Assembly: GCA_023401925.1 (NCBI GenBank)
Contig: JAEXDA010000019.1
Location: 1-64,000, forward strand
DNA: 64,000 nt
From: Bacillota bacterium
Lineage (GTDB): Bacteria; Bacillota; UBA4882; UBA8346
Direction of reading: 5' to 3'
Of the stretch, positions 8,824 to 18,866 are shown piece after piece. Every line of letters starts with the position of its first letter. Position 1 is the stretch's first letter. The notes under the pieces are model-generated. The model was not told the DNA's origin. It was given only the letters and a program-made list of their open reading frames with translations, and ran no database searches. A program made the position numbers and the translations under genes.

Positions 8824-10844
8824 AGTGATTCCTCCCTTACTATGCATACACCCCAATCCCTAAGCAGGATATCCATACCACCGTCATAACGATTCCCATT
8901 TAAAATATCGGTTACCGCATGATAGGGGCACTGAATCCTTTTCTCCCCGCTAGAATAATTGAAGATAAAATGGACGCCTTTGCCGGTCTGACTTTTGCAA
9001 TTTCTGATAATGAGGGGCCAGGTATACCCCGGACAGGGTATATGAATGGAATGGAAGGCGTCTTGATATATTTTTTTTAAGATTTCCTTTGATGGAAAAC
9101 ATCCGATATAATAGGCTTGTCCTTTCCCATAACGATTTTTGGTGACCGCCGCATATTTTCCCCAATACTTATGTTCATACCCGGCCAATACTTCCGCCGT
9201 CGTAGCGGGTTTCAAAAGTTCCATCCAATAACGGAGGGCATTTTGATCATCTTCTACAATATCACCGGTTAATTTTGCCGTACCCGGCTGTGTAAACTGG
9301 TTATAGGTTATCCCGAAACATTCGTGTAATATATGGGGCTGATCGTCATGATACACCGTTACATATTCATCACTTACAGCCGTTTTGAACGAAGAAATCA
9401 ATACTCCCCCGCCCGCCACGAATAATTTTAACCGGTCCAGCAAATCGTTCGAAGCGCAATATAAAGCGGGAGTGATAATGACTTGATAATCCTGAAAATT
9501 ATCGGATTCCGGAAACAGAAAATCACATTCCACATTCATTTCATATAAAGAATCGTACATCCACCGGACGACATCGTTATAAGACAAATCCTGATCGATG
9601 GGAAACCATTTTAAAGCAGTCAACGAGTCATTGCTAATCAACAGGGCTACCTTATTTTCTTTTTTTAAGTTGACCAACTCCTCCGCATGCTCCCGAAATT
9701 CTCTTCCGATGACTTTGGCTTCCTCATACGTGGGGTTGGTCTTCAAGTCATGACTCAAAAGACCTTTCCAATAGGTCTCATAACTATTGTGAATCGAATG
9801 CCAATTCCAATAGATGACGCCAATGGCCCCGCTGGCGATATGGCTATAGGCCTGCAGCCGCAATTGTCCGTCAAATGGCAGCCAATATTTAAATGCCTGG
9901 GCCTGGGTTTCCAATACAAGATAATTCTGTTTTTTGGTAGAACGGATTAAATCCCCTCCAAAGGCGATTTCAGCGCCTGTCAAATCATCCTGGGTCATAT
10001 GGTAGATGTCGGCGCCGGCGAGGGTTAGTTTTTTTGCCAGTTGAAAATGATTTACATCCGGCTGCACCCCATAACTGTACCCATCTTGAGCAATCGACGC
10101 GCCGAACTTTTTCCACTCGAAATCCATATTATGGGTCACAAATTGCTCTTCCCGCTTATACCGGCATACAATATCAGCCTGCCAGCCAATATAATCGGTT
10201 ACCAGCCGCCGCTGGAATTTTTCAAATTCACAGGCATAACTGGCATTGATGGTTCCTCGGACATCCGGCAAATCCTCCCAGTTCCCCACGGCATTGCTCC
10301 AATAAGCAAAGCCGAACGCTTGATTTAAAGCCTCTGTAGTACCGAATTTCTCCTTTAAATATTCGGCAAAAAGCTTTTGCACATAGTCTCCTGCCGTACC
10401 ATAGTGTTTGGTTTCATTATCCAACTGAAATCCGATCACACACCCTCTGGCAGCCACATGCTCCATCAGTGTCCGAATGACCCGTTCCGCATAAAAACGA
10501 AATGTCCGGCTGGCAATATTCATATTCTGCCTTCGGCCGTACAACTCTTTCCCGTTTTTGGTCTCTGCCAATATATCTTCGTCTTTGGCTGCCAGCCAGG
10601 CCGGAATCGCATAGGTGGGGGTGCCGACAATCACCGAAATTCCCGCTTGCTCCATGACGTCCAACACCCCATCAATATGGGAAAAATCAAATTGTCCTTC
10701 CCTGATTTCCAAGGTGCTCCAAGTGGATTCGGCTATCCGGACAACATTCATCCCCGCCGCCTTCATCATTTCCACATCTTGATCCAAACGTTCATACGGC
10801 ATATATTCATGGTAGTAAGCCGCTCCAAATAACAATTCCTTCAT
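8820..10844 (-). CDS. Glycoside hydrolase family 42 (beta-galactosidase type)
   Basis: A 674-residue cytoplasmic enzyme of normal family length. The TIM barrel carries the acid/base E144 in QLDNE and the nucleophile E312 in LETQAQ; a trimerisation domain and a small C-terminal beta domain follow. The ATG follows GGGGGATA. GH42 enzymes hydrolyse terminal beta-galactosides, with some acting on arabinosides. Pairing with GH43 and a sugar ABC importer suggests breakdown of a mixed plant oligosaccharide such as arabinogalactan or a decorated xylan fragment, which is inference from context. Confidence 0.93.
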   Translation of the reverse strand: MKELLFGAAYYHEYMPYERLDQDVEMMKAAGMNVVRIAESTWSTLEIREGQFDFSHIDGVLDVMEQAGISVIVGTPTYAIPAWLAAKDEDILAETKNGKELYGRRQNMNIASRTFRFYAERVIRTLMEHVAARGCVIGFQLDNETKHYGTAGDYVQKLFAEYLKEKFGTTEALNQAFGFAYWSNAVGNWEDLPDVRGTINASYACEFEKFQRRLVTDYIGWQADIVCRYKREEQFVTHNMDFEWKKFGASIAQDGYSYGVQPDVNHFQLAKKLTLAGADIYHMTQDDLTGAEIAFGGDLIRSTKKQNYLVLETQAQAFKYWLPFDGQLRLQAYSHIASGAIGVIYWNWHSIHNSYETYWKGLLSHDLKTNPTYEEAKVIGREFREHAEELVNLKKENKVALLISNDSLTALKWFPIDQDLSYNDVVRWMYDSLYEMNVECDFLFPESDNFQDYQVIITPALYCASNDLLDRLKLFVAGGGVLISSFKTAVSDEYVTVYHDDQPHILHECFGITYNQFTQPGTAKLTGDIVEDDQNALRYWMELLKPATTAEVLAGYEHKYWGKYAAVTKNRYGKGQAYYIGCFPSKEILKKIYQDAFHSIHIPCPGYTWPLIIRNCKSQTGKGVHFIFNYSSGEKRIQCPYHAVTDILNGNRYDGGMDILLRDWGVCIVREESL

Positions 10845-10917
10845 GGCTATCCCCCGATTTATTTTGGATTACGACAAAGTAAAACCCATTGCAAAAATCA
10901 AATCCATTTCCCCACTT

Positions 10918-12621
10918 TCAGCTTACCGAATCCCGGTACTGATTGGGGGTCATTCCGGTGATCTTTTTGAATATCTGGCTAAAATACTTTTCATCTTTGT
11001 AGCCTACCGCCACCGCCACTTCATAAATTTTGTCATGATAATCCCGCAGTCGCTCTTTGGCTTTTTGAATCCGGATTTCATGGAGGGAATCTACAAAATT
11101 TTTCTGTAAAACCTGCTTAAAAATTGTACTTAAATACCCGGCCGATACAAAAACTTTTTGGGCTACATTCTCTAGGCTCAAATTTTCCCCATAGTTTTCC
11201 TCCATATATTTCAAAGCATTGTTCACTACTTTCCATTGGCTTGTATGGGATGGATAGAGTTCCAAAATCATCTTCAGACAAGTTCTGATTTTCTGTTTTA
11301 ACTCCCAAATCGTGGAGGTCCGGGGTAATTCACCCAAAATCGCCAGATTGAGACCAAATATCTTATCCGTATCAAAACCCCGTTCAACACAAACATGATA
11401 AACCGAACAGATTAGCGCAGTAACCATCCGTTGAACGTCATCCTTGGTGTTGAATCCCGGCCGGGCCAAACTTTCAAAAAATGTGTCCAAAGCCGGATCA
11501 ACTCTCTCATTGTCGTTGGTCCGGATACACCGAACAATCCCATCCTCTTCCTGAATTGTCACATTATTGTTGACGAAACTATCTTCAGGAATTTCACTAT
11601 AGCGGATAATCCGGTCCGGTCCTTCCCAAAAGCCATGTTCTACAGCAAGGAATGCAGAATTAAACGAGTTATATAAATTGCAAGGCAAAGCCGCCGGTTC
11701 ACCCATGCCAATGGTGAGCGTGATCCCCAGAGTCCCCGCCACTTCTTGCCGCAACCCTTCCATTCTGTCCATAAAGGTCTCCGGGCTTTCTTCCGTCAGG
11801 TTCCATAATACCAACAAATCGTCATTATAATCACAGATCATATTTTTAAGAGCCGGCTTGGTCTGCAAACAATCTTTCATGGCATTCCTCACTGCCAACT
11901 TGGTGAACTCCAGATCTGCGCCGGATGAATATTCCGTCGTTTTTAAATTATCGATCCGAACCAAGGCGACTCCGATGTCTTGAGGAGTGATTTCCATCTC
12001 GTAAAGGCGCCAACGGACCAACCCCATTTCCGGGTCCATGGTTTCATGTTGTATCAAGTAAATGAGTAACTTTTCCCGCAGCAAACCCAGGTTTTCCCGG
12101 AATTGTTCCTGCAAATATTGCCACTTGCTGGCTTCACATTCCGCCGTTAAAATTTGCTCCCGAATTCTCCCAATAACGGCCAGTATCTCCTGAGGGCGGC
12201 AAGGCTTGAGTAGATAATCGGAAACTCCACTGCGGAGGGCCTGCCGGCAATAACTGAAGTCATCATATCCGCTAAGGATGGCTACTTTAGGAAGCTTCTT
12301 TTGTTCCGGCAGCTTTTCCAATACTTCCAAACCGTTCATCACTGGCATCCTGATATCCAACAACAGGATATCAGGTTCAAAAGCCTCAATCATCCGCAAC
12401 GCCTCACGGCCGTTGAATGCCAAGCCGACTACCTCAATACCGTTTTCATTCCAAGGAATCGCCCGGTTGATTCCCTCCCGGATTTCGGCTTCATCATCCG
12501 CGATGATTAATTTTAATTTCCGCTCCGATTTTAGCTGTAACATAGATTTTGGCTGCAGTTCAGATTTTTGTTTTAGTTCGGAGTTCAGCGCAAGCTTAGG
12601 GTTTTCCGTAAGTTTAATCAT
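10918..12621 (-). CDS. YesN-like response regulator (REC plus AraC-type HTH)
   Basis: A 567-residue regulator. Unusually, about 36 residues of low-complexity Lys/Leu/Ser/Gln sequence with repeated K-S-E-L-Q units precede the receiver domain; the phosphoacceptor is D89 (LLLDIRMP). The AraC-type HTH is C-terminal (VGYKDEKYFSQIFKKITGMT). ATG 12621 follows GGGAGAAAG and overlaps the kinase end as ATGATTAA, the same 8-bp arrangement as in the first kinase/regulator pair of the window. It probably activates the divergent ABC importer and the downstream GH42-GH43 genes. Confidence 0.92.
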   Translation of the reverse strand: MIKLTENPKLALNSELKQKSELQPKSMLQLKSERKLKLIIADDEAEIREGINRAIPWNENGIEVVGLAFNGREALRMIEAFEPDILLLDIRMPVMNGLEVLEKLPEQKKLPKVAILSGYDDFSYCRQALRSGVSDYLLKPCRPQEILAVIGRIREQILTAECEASKWQYLQEQFRENLGLLREKLLIYLIQHETMDPEMGLVRWRLYEMEITPQDIGVALVRIDNLKTTEYSSGADLEFTKLAVRNAMKDCLQTKPALKNMICDYNDDLLVLWNLTEESPETFMDRMEGLRQEVAGTLGITLTIGMGEPAALPCNLYNSFNSAFLAVEHGFWEGPDRIIRYSEIPEDSFVNNNVTIQEEDGIVRCIRTNDNERVDPALDTFFESLARPGFNTKDDVQRMVTALICSVYHVCVERGFDTDKIFGLNLAILGELPRTSTIWELKQKIRTCLKMILELYPSHTSQWKVVNNALKYMEENYGENLSLENVAQKVFVSAGYLSTIFKQVLQKNFVDSLHEIRIQKAKERLRDYHDKIYEVAVAVGYKDEKYFSQIFKKITGMTPNQYRDSVS

Positions 12622-14455
12622 GATCTTTCTCCCAGCGACAATATTTGGGCACAATAATAACCACAGTAGTACCTTTACCGGGCAAGCTTTCAAATACCAA
12701 CTGGTAGTTCGACTGGTAATATAGTTCTAATCTTTCCAGCACATTCCGGATTGCATAACCGCCGGAAACTGTAATAGGATTGGTTTCAGGGTGATGGTCT
12801 TTGCCCAGGATTTGCTGAATTTTTTCTTTCGTCATTCCCACACCGTTATCGATGATCCGGAAGGTGATTTGCTGGTCTGTCAAATAACCGGTGATTTGAA
12901 TGTGACCCGAGCTCTCCAGTCCTTCAATACCATGAATGATTGCGTTTTCCACAAAAGGTTGCAAAACCAGTTTCGGGATGGTTAACTCAAGGATTTCCTC
13001 ATCAAATTCAAGCTGGTAGGTTAATTTATCTTGAAAACGGATTTGCTGTAATACCAAATAATACTCAATCAATTCTTTTTCCAGGGCGACGCTGGTTAAT
13101 TCATTTCCCCGGTTCAGACTCAAGCGGAAAATTCGCGAAAGAGCATAAACCATTTCACTGATCTCCGGCACATGATTCTTTTCGGCTTTCCAAAAAATCG
13201 TGTCCAGGGTATTGTATAGAAAATGGGGATTGATTTGGGCTTGCAGGGCATTGAGTTCTGCCTCCCGCTCCCGAATCTGAAGTTTATAAACCCGTTCGAT
13301 AAGGTCTTTAATATGAGCAACCATGGCATTATAACCCTGTCCCAATTCACCGATTTCATCCTCACCGGTAAAATTCACCTGCTGAGTCAAGTCACCGGTT
13401 TGGACCTTCTTGATGGATGCCAGTAGTTGACCAAGGGGATTGGTAATGATATTGGTGATGTAACCGGAAAATACCAATAAAAGAATGTAACATGCCACAC
13501 AGACCATGATCATGACCAGTGCTATTGATTTAATATTTTGGATCAGTACGGCTGTCGGGGTAAGGGCGACAACTTTCCAGCCGCTGATCGTAGAGGTACT
13601 GCAGGTCATCATCATTTTACGCTGTTTAAAATGGATGATTTCCGAAGAAGAATCTTTATTTTTCAGTACGCCGTCTGAAAAGCGGGTAAGTAAAGGCCGG
13701 TAATCCTTGGATGAATCCGAACCCGAAATGATATTTCCCTGTTGGTCGATAATAAAAATACTGCCTCCGGTTGGAACATTCATCCGGTACATGGAACGAA
13801 TATTTTTTTCATTCAGCCAAATCAACAAGACTCCTAAATTGTGAAAATTGCTTAATTCCAGCTCTTTCATGACCCGATAAAGTACGATCCGCGGGACCCG
13901 GTAGTCGGACATGACCCGTGGCTTGTTATTGAAATACTCGATTCCGATTCCCCCATTGAGTCCTTTGGCTTTCTCAAAAATGGGATTTTTTCTAAATTCC
14001 GAAAAAGGCACAACATTGCTATCGGTGACGTCGGTCCCGACACTGTATGTCAATCCGTTGAATCCATAAACCGTAATCATTGTAATGTAACTTTTTGCAG
14101 CCATAATGGTATTTAGATAACCGAATGGTTCCGGGGTGGGATATTTTAAACGGTAACTTTGGACATTGGGAATTTGCAAAATCCGTTGCATTCCGGTATC
14201 AATATTGATCAATGACGAAATGTCCTCGGCGTCGCTCAATAATTGATCCAGATTGTTGGCGACTTGCCGAACCAAAGCCATTTGGGACTGGGTTACTTTA
14301 TTCACAACTTGGCTTGCGGCAATAGAATACGAACAAAGCCCGATTGTAAAAATGGCCATAAACAACAAAACCGCGACAAACAGAGTGATTTTTCGTTTGA
14401 GGCTTAGTTTGGGAAACCATAAGGTTAATTGGGTGTTTAGTGAGAGATGAGACAA
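12614..14455 (-). CDS. YesM-like sensor histidine kinase
   Basis: A 613-residue kinase. Transmembrane helices at about 24-46 and 308-332 enclose a Cache-like extracytoplasmic sensor; HAMP, the PF06580 box AQINPHFLYNTLDT with phosphoacceptor H411, and a C-terminal ATPase domain (PFVENAIIHGIEG) follow. The start is TTG 14455, placed by GGAGGGA. It is the first gene of the minus-strand operon kinase, regulator, GH42, GH43 and is divergent from the ABC importer across 222 bp that must hold both promoters. It likely senses the oligosaccharide or its loaded binding protein. Confidence 0.9.
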   Translation of the reverse strand: MSHLSLNTQLTLWFPKLSLKRKITLFVAVLLFMAIFTIGLCSYSIAASQVVNKVTQSQMALVRQVANNLDQLLSDAEDISSLINIDTGMQRILQIPNVQSYRLKYPTPEPFGYLNTIMAAKSYITMITVYGFNGLTYSVGTDVTDSNVVPFSEFRKNPIFEKAKGLNGGIGIEYFNNKPRVMSDYRVPRIVLYRVMKELELSNFHNLGVLLIWLNEKNIRSMYRMNVPTGGSIFIIDQQGNIISGSDSSKDYRPLLTRFSDGVLKNKDSSSEIIHFKQRKMMMTCSTSTISGWKVVALTPTAVLIQNIKSIALVMIMVCVACYILLLVFSGYITNIITNPLGQLLASIKKVQTGDLTQQVNFTGEDEIGELGQGYNAMVAHIKDLIERVYKLQIREREAELNALQAQINPHFLYNTLDTIFWKAEKNHVPEISEMVYALSRIFRLSLNRGNELTSVALEKELIEYYLVLQQIRFQDKLTYQLEFDEEILELTIPKLVLQPFVENAIIHGIEGLESSGHIQITGYLTDQQITFRIIDNGVGMTKEKIQQILGKDHHPETNPITVSGGYAIRNVLERLELYYQSNYQLVFESLPGKGTTVVIIVPKYCRWEKDHD

Positions 14456-14677
14456 TTCAATTCCCTCCTGGAGTGTTATTTCTGGCTCTTTGCTTCATTA
14501 CCCTTTTCCCAAAAAATAATGTATGAAAATATTAAACCGAATTCGAATTTTATCCCCTTTTTTTTAGGACTGAAATTTATCATAATTTAATTAGGCAGTT
14601 ACGGTATGTTAACATCTTGCGATATATTCATTTTATACTGGAACTGTATCAAAAAATTTTTTAAGGGGGTTTATGTA

Positions 14678-15958
14678 ATGAAACGTTTTGCGGTTTTACT
14701 CCTTATTGTTGCTGTATTTGCAACAACCTTAGCCGTAAGTGTATTCAGTGCTCCGGAAAAAATCACCCTCCGGCTGGGCGACAACATTCCTGATCGTAAC
14801 CATGGCTGGGGCGCAGTTATTGAACAAATCAATGCCGAATTCAAAAAAGCACACCCCAATGTGGAATTAGTGACTGAAAGCCTTCAGGATCAGCCCTATC
14901 AGCAAAAAATCAAAATCTATGCCGCATCCAATCAATTGCCGGATATCATCAAATACTGGTCCTTTTCCAGCATGATGCCACCGCTCATTGATAATGGCTA
15001 TGTAATGCCTTTAAATGCAGGTACTTGGAAAAAATTCAACTTCCTCGCCGGCGCACTGGAAGCCAACACCTATAACGGCAAGCTCTATGGACTCCCTGTC
15101 ACCGCCGATATGTGGTACATTTATTATAACAAAGCGCTTTTTGAAAAATTCAATCTCCAAGTGCCGACTACCACGGATGATTTGATCGAAGTGGCCAAAG
15201 TATTTAGAAGCAACGGTATTATCCCGGTGATTACCGATGGAAAAGATCAATGGCCCTTAACCATCACCAAAGACGCCATTTTCTTCCGCCAGACCGGTGA
15301 TTGGAGTTTGACCCAAAAAGCTTTCGATCGTAAGCTCAAATACACCAATACCCCATTTCTAAATGCCGCTAAAGAGTATAAACGCCTAATCGACGCCAAA
15401 GTCTTCAATGATGATCTGTTAACCACCGACTACGGCGCATCCAGGAACTTGTTCGGCCAAGAAAAAGCGGCCATGTATATCATGGGTAGCTGGGAACTGG
15501 GTATGGCCACCGATAATTCTTTCTCTGATCATTTCCGTAAAAATCTGGCCGTTGCTAAATTCCCGACTGTTAAGGGTGGCAAAGGTAGTATTGACGACAT
15601 TTTCTGCTGGTATGGCGGCAATTACATCGTCAATGCCAAAACCAAGTACAAAGCGCTCTGCCTTGATTATTTAAAAACTTACTTTACTTTGTATCCTTCT
15701 CTAACCTGGAAAACCAAGGCAACGATGCCGGCCCAGAAAGTTCAAACCTTAGCCGATGACAACGAAGTAGCCAAGGGTGTCGTCGCCATGGCCAATGGCG
15801 CTAAGAAGAGCGCAGGTCCTGCAATACTCGATTCCTCGACTCCTGAATTTAAAGTCATTGAACAAAACACCATGAGCGAATTGACAGCCGGTATCAAAAA
15901 CCCGCAACAATATGTAGAAACCATTGATGCCGCAATGGCCAAAGCGGCCAAGAAATAA
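14678..15958 (+). CDS. Extracellular sugar-binding protein of an ABC importer
   Basis: A 426-residue family-1 solute-binding protein (SBP_bac_8/SBP_bac_1 type). The signal peptide is residues 1-25 (charged KR, hydrophobic core, cleavage after VFSA). There is no Cys at the cleavage site, so the protein is not a lipoprotein; that is rare in one-membrane Bacillota and fits a periplasm. Family features include the early KITLRLGDN strand and DIIKYW near residue 90. ATG 14678 follows AAGGGGG. First gene of the importer; a hairpin follows its stop. Confidence 0.92.
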   Translation: MKRFAVLLLIVAVFATTLAVSVFSAPEKITLRLGDNIPDRNHGWGAVIEQINAEFKKAHPNVELVTESLQDQPYQQKIKIYAASNQLPDIIKYWSFSSMMPPLIDNGYVMPLNAGTWKKFNFLAGALEANTYNGKLYGLPVTADMWYIYYNKALFEKFNLQVPTTTDDLIEVAKVFRSNGIIPVITDGKDQWPLTITKDAIFFRQTGDWSLTQKAFDRKLKYTNTPFLNAAKEYKRLIDAKVFNDDLLTTDYGASRNLFGQEKAAMYIMGSWELGMATDNSFSDHFRKNLAVAKFPTVKGGKGSIDDIFCWYGGNYIVNAKTKYKALCLDYLKTYFTLYPSLTWKTKATMPAQKVQTLADDNEVAKGVVAMANGAKKSAGPAILDSSTPEFKVIEQNTMSELTAGIKNPQQYVETIDAAMAKAAKK

Positions 15959-15972
15959 GACCGGGTCTGATT

Positions 15973-16027
15973 ACGGGCAGAAGTAAATTCATGAAGCTTG
16001 TCTAAACGGCAGGCGGCTTCTGCCCGT
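15973..16027 (+). other. Intercistronic hairpin between binding protein and permease
   Basis: An 11-bp perfect stem, acgggcagaag (15973-15983) pairing with cttctgcccgt (16017-16027), with a 33-base loop. No T-tract follows. Such hairpins between a binding-protein gene and its permeases commonly protect the upstream mRNA or partly terminate, so that binding protein is made in excess. Confidence 0.75.
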
Positions 16028-16077
16028 ACTATATACCCAAATTTCGATTGAAAATTAAACTTGAGCGAGTGATTACC

Positions 16078-16962
16078 ATGAAAAACGCTTTTTCGAATAA
16101 AACAGCCATTTTTCTAATGGTCCTCCCGGGCATCGCTTTCCTGTTATTTGCGATGATTGCGCCGATCATCCTCAGTGTCTATTACGGCATGACTGACTGG
16201 TCGGGTCTTGGCAAAATGAACTTTATCGGCTTTGATAACTTTAAAGAGATCTTATGGCACGATCCAACCTTTTGGACCTCATTGCTCAATGCTTTACTGT
16301 TGACTCTGGTAACGATATTCGTTCAAAACCCTTTCGCATTCCTGGTTTGTATCGCCTTATTATCGGCCAAAAAAGGCGGCCAGGCATTTCGGACCATTTA
16401 CTTCATCCCGGCCATGATTTCCGTTGTGGTTATCAGCAAACTGTGGGTTTTTATCCTGAATCCCAACTATGGTTTATTGAACAAAGCTCTTGGGGCACTT
16501 GGCCTCAATTTCCTAAAATTAAACTGGCTAAGTGATTTACATACAGCCATCTGGTCCGTGATCTTCATTATCATCTGGCAAGGGTTCGGATGGGCGGTAC
16601 TGTTCTACTATTCCGGCCTTGTTGGCATTCCCGGCGAGTTAAAAGAAGCCGCCCGGATTGACGGCGCCAGCGGCTTTACTTTATACAGCCGGGTGGTGTT
16701 GCCGTTGATGATGCCGGTAATCAAATCGATCCTGGTCATCGACCTCATTTCCTGTTTCAAACAAATGGAAATGGTCTTCCTGTCCACCCGGGGAGGTCCC
16801 GGAGACAAAACCCAGTTCCTGGCCAGCTACCTCTACCAAAAAGCCTTCGAATCCAGCCAGTATGGCTATGGGAACGCCCTTTCGGTCCTTTTTGTGATCA
16901 TTTGTATTGCCGGAACATTGATTTTAAACAAGCTAACCCAAAAAGACGTCGGCGAATTTTGA
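16078..16962 (+). CDS. ABC sugar permease, MalF/UgpA type
   Basis: A 294-residue inner-membrane protein with about six helices. The cytoplasmic EAA loop reads EAARIDGASGFTLYSRVVLP near residue 200 and contacts the ATPase. ATG 16078 is preferred for family length; the ribosome site is weak and an in-frame TTG 10 codons earlier cannot be excluded. Partner of the MalG-type permease that begins 19 bp after its stop. No ATPase gene lies in this cluster, so a shared MsmK-type ATPase elsewhere probably energises it, as is common for this family. Confidence 0.92.
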   Translation: MKNAFSNKTAIFLMVLPGIAFLLFAMIAPIILSVYYGMTDWSGLGKMNFIGFDNFKEILWHDPTFWTSLLNALLLTLVTIFVQNPFAFLVCIALLSAKKGGQAFRTIYFIPAMISVVVISKLWVFILNPNYGLLNKALGALGLNFLKLNWLSDLHTAIWSVIFIIIWQGFGWAVLFYYSGLVGIPGELKEAARIDGASGFTLYSRVVLPLMMPVIKSILVIDLISCFKQMEMVFLSTRGGPGDKTQFLASYLYQKAFESSQYGYGNALSVLFVIICIAGTLILNKLTQKDVGEF

Positions 16963-16981
16963 CTTGGGAGGAACTCCGGTT

Positions 16982-17863
16982 ATGGAAAACACAGTGAAAG
17001 TCAATCCAGCAAAACCCAAAAAATTAAACTTTTTTTCAAATACGGGGATTAAAAAAATATCAGTTTACGCTTTTTTAATCGCCTTGGCCCTCGGGCAGAT
17101 TTTCCCTTTTGCATGGCTCATCAACTATTCCCTGGTCAAAAGCAGCGAACTATTCGGCAGCGATTTCCTAAAGTGGCCCAACCCGTTTCAGTGGATCAAT
17201 TATTACCACGCCTGGGTCGATGGGCGTATTTTGCTTTACTCCATCAACAGCCTGATCGTTGTCGGCTTGTCGGTGGTTTTTGCGGTATTGTTTTCCTTCA
17301 TGCTGGCCTATGCGTGCATGCGGATGGAATGGAAACTGCGCACCCTCATTTATAGCTTCGTGATGCTGGGAATGATGATCCCCCTCCACGCCACCCTGTT
17401 GCCGAACTTTATGCTATTTTCCAGGCTCCGGATCATCGATACCTATTGGGCTTTAATTATCCCTTATACCGCCTTTAACCTGGCCTTCAACACCATGGTT
17501 TATTCCGGCTTTTTAAAAACGGTTCCCCGGGCCCTGGAGGAATCAGCCCTGATCGATGGTTGCTCCATCTGGGGGGCCATGTTTAAGATCATCGCCCCGA
17601 TCACCAAACCGGCCATGGTCACCGTGGCCATTATGACCTTCATCGGCAACTGGAACGATTTCATTATGGTCAATACCTTCATCAGTTCCGACAATCTAAG
17701 AACCCTGCCGATTTCGGTTTATAAATTCCAAGGTGAATATTCATCCAATTATGCGATCCAGTTCGCCTGTATGGTTTTGGTAGCTTTACCTGTGCTGCTG
17801 ATCTATTTCATCTTGAATAAATATATCACCGAGGGTGTAACCATGGGGGCGGTCAAAGGTTGA
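16982..17863 (+). CDS. ABC sugar permease, MalG/UgpE type
   Basis: A 293-residue protein with six predicted helices and the EAA loop (EESALIDGCSIWGAMFKII) near residue 200. ATG 16982 follows GGGAGGA at ideal spacing. It forms the heterodimeric channel with the preceding permease for import of the oligosaccharide processed by the GH42 and GH43 enzymes. The importer transcript probably ends at the hairpin about 90 bp downstream. Confidence 0.92.
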   Translation: MENTVKVNPAKPKKLNFFSNTGIKKISVYAFLIALALGQIFPFAWLINYSLVKSSELFGSDFLKWPNPFQWINYYHAWVDGRILLYSINSLIVVGLSVVFAVLFSFMLAYACMRMEWKLRTLIYSFVMLGMMIPLHATLLPNFMLFSRLRIIDTYWALIIPYTAFNLAFNTMVYSGFLKTVPRALEESALIDGCSIWGAMFKIIAPITKPAMVTVAIMTFIGNWNDFIMVNTFISSDNLRTLPISVYKFQGEYSSNYAIQFACMVLVALPVLLIYFILNKYITEGVTMGAVKG

Positions 17864-17953
17864 ATCGTTTTCTACCGCCGAGCTGCATCAAAGTTAAATC
17901 GTTAAATCATTCCTTTCATTGGCCCGGTTACAATGCTATCTCCCTAATGTCCA

Positions 17954-17985
17954 CAACGCGAAGCATTTCTCATGGCTTCGCGTTG
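17954..17985. terminator. Strong hairpin between convergent genes
   Basis: caacgcgaagc (17954-17964) pairs perfectly with gcttcgcgttg (17975-17985) around a 10-base loop. It lies between the permease stop and the convergent cell-wall gene. The long T-tract is absent, so it may be a bidirectional, imperfect terminator. Confidence 0.6.
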
Positions 17986-18017
17986 CGAGTCTATCGTTTA
18001 GAATGAATCGTCGATAG

Positions 18018-18866
18018 TCACGGGGTTATAACTCCCCGGCGATAACCGAACACGGAAGGGGTTAGGATTTGTTGCGGCCTGGTTTGAATTTTACCAAGAT
18101 TCATATCATAGGTCTCAGCATGTTCTATCATTGCCAAATGTTCGCGATCCACAGCCCCGCTCTGATGAATGCGGCTTCCCAGGAAATGGATGCAAAATTG
18201 GCCGGGAAAGCCGTTGCCGGCAATCGATTTTCCACCATGAGGCATTCCATTCATGGAAGCGGCGATGAACATGTTCCCTAAACAGACAACCACAGCGCGG
18301 CGGTCCCAGCTCCATTTACCGCCGTATATTTCCAGCATAGTCTCGGTATCTGCTTTGGTTAAAGGTTCCACATCGGCATGATAATATCCGTAAAGTCTTC
18401 CCACTCGAAATGATTTACCGGTTCCGGTATCGATAATTGTGGCCGGTCCCCCGACATCCCATAACTGGTTCACTATCGACCAAGGCAATGCCTTGACTCC
18501 GCCGATATGTCCCCTGGAAGCAAGATACGGGACAAAGTTCCTACTACAGGCCGCATCCCGAAAAGCCGCCATTGTTTCAGGGCCGACGATGCCATCCACT
18601 TTCAACGAATGTTCCAACTGGAATGCCTTCACCGCTTCGGCCGTTATGTAGCTATAATGACCGTTTGGCCTTTGCCGCAGATAATTCAATTGCTGCAAAT
18701 AGGACTGTACATTGATTACGGACTTTCCCCTCGACCCCAGGGACAAAAAACTTTCCCCATAGCACATTGTGGCAACTGTCAATAAAATAATATTGCACAG
18801 AACAACCATACACAATAAATTCCTTATCCTGACCATCTTTTTCCCTTCTATCTTTTGACGCTTCAT
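18018..18866 (-). CDS. Secreted peptidoglycan-binding protein with C-terminal conserved domain
   Basis: A 282-residue exported protein. A signal sequence lies at about 15-38. A PG_binding_1 repeat (LGSRGKSVINVQSYLQQLNY ... VDGIVGPETMAAF) spans about 46-105. The C-terminal ~150 residues hold HGGKSIAGNGFPGQFCIHFL near residue 220, a conserved His/Cys pattern recalling L,D-transpeptidase-like folds, but I cannot confirm catalysis. ATG 18866 follows GGGGAAG and abuts the carboxypeptidase stop; an alternative ATG at 18836 has GAAGGGA. Pairing with a D-Ala-D-Ala carboxypeptidase suggests a wall or spore-cortex role. Confidence 0.8.
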   Translation of the reverse strand: MKRQKIEGKKMVRIRNLLCMVVLCNIILLTVATMCYGESFLSLGSRGKSVINVQSYLQQLNYLRQRPNGHYSYITAEAVKAFQLEHSLKVDGIVGPETMAAFRDAACSRNFVPYLASRGHIGGVKALPWSIVNQLWDVGGPATIIDTGTGKSFRVGRLYGYYHADVEPLTKADTETMLEIYGGKWSWDRRAVVVCLGNMFIAASMNGMPHGGKSIAGNGFPGQFCIHFLGSRIHQSGAVDREHLAMIEHAETYDMNLGKIQTRPQQILTPSVFGYRRGVITP

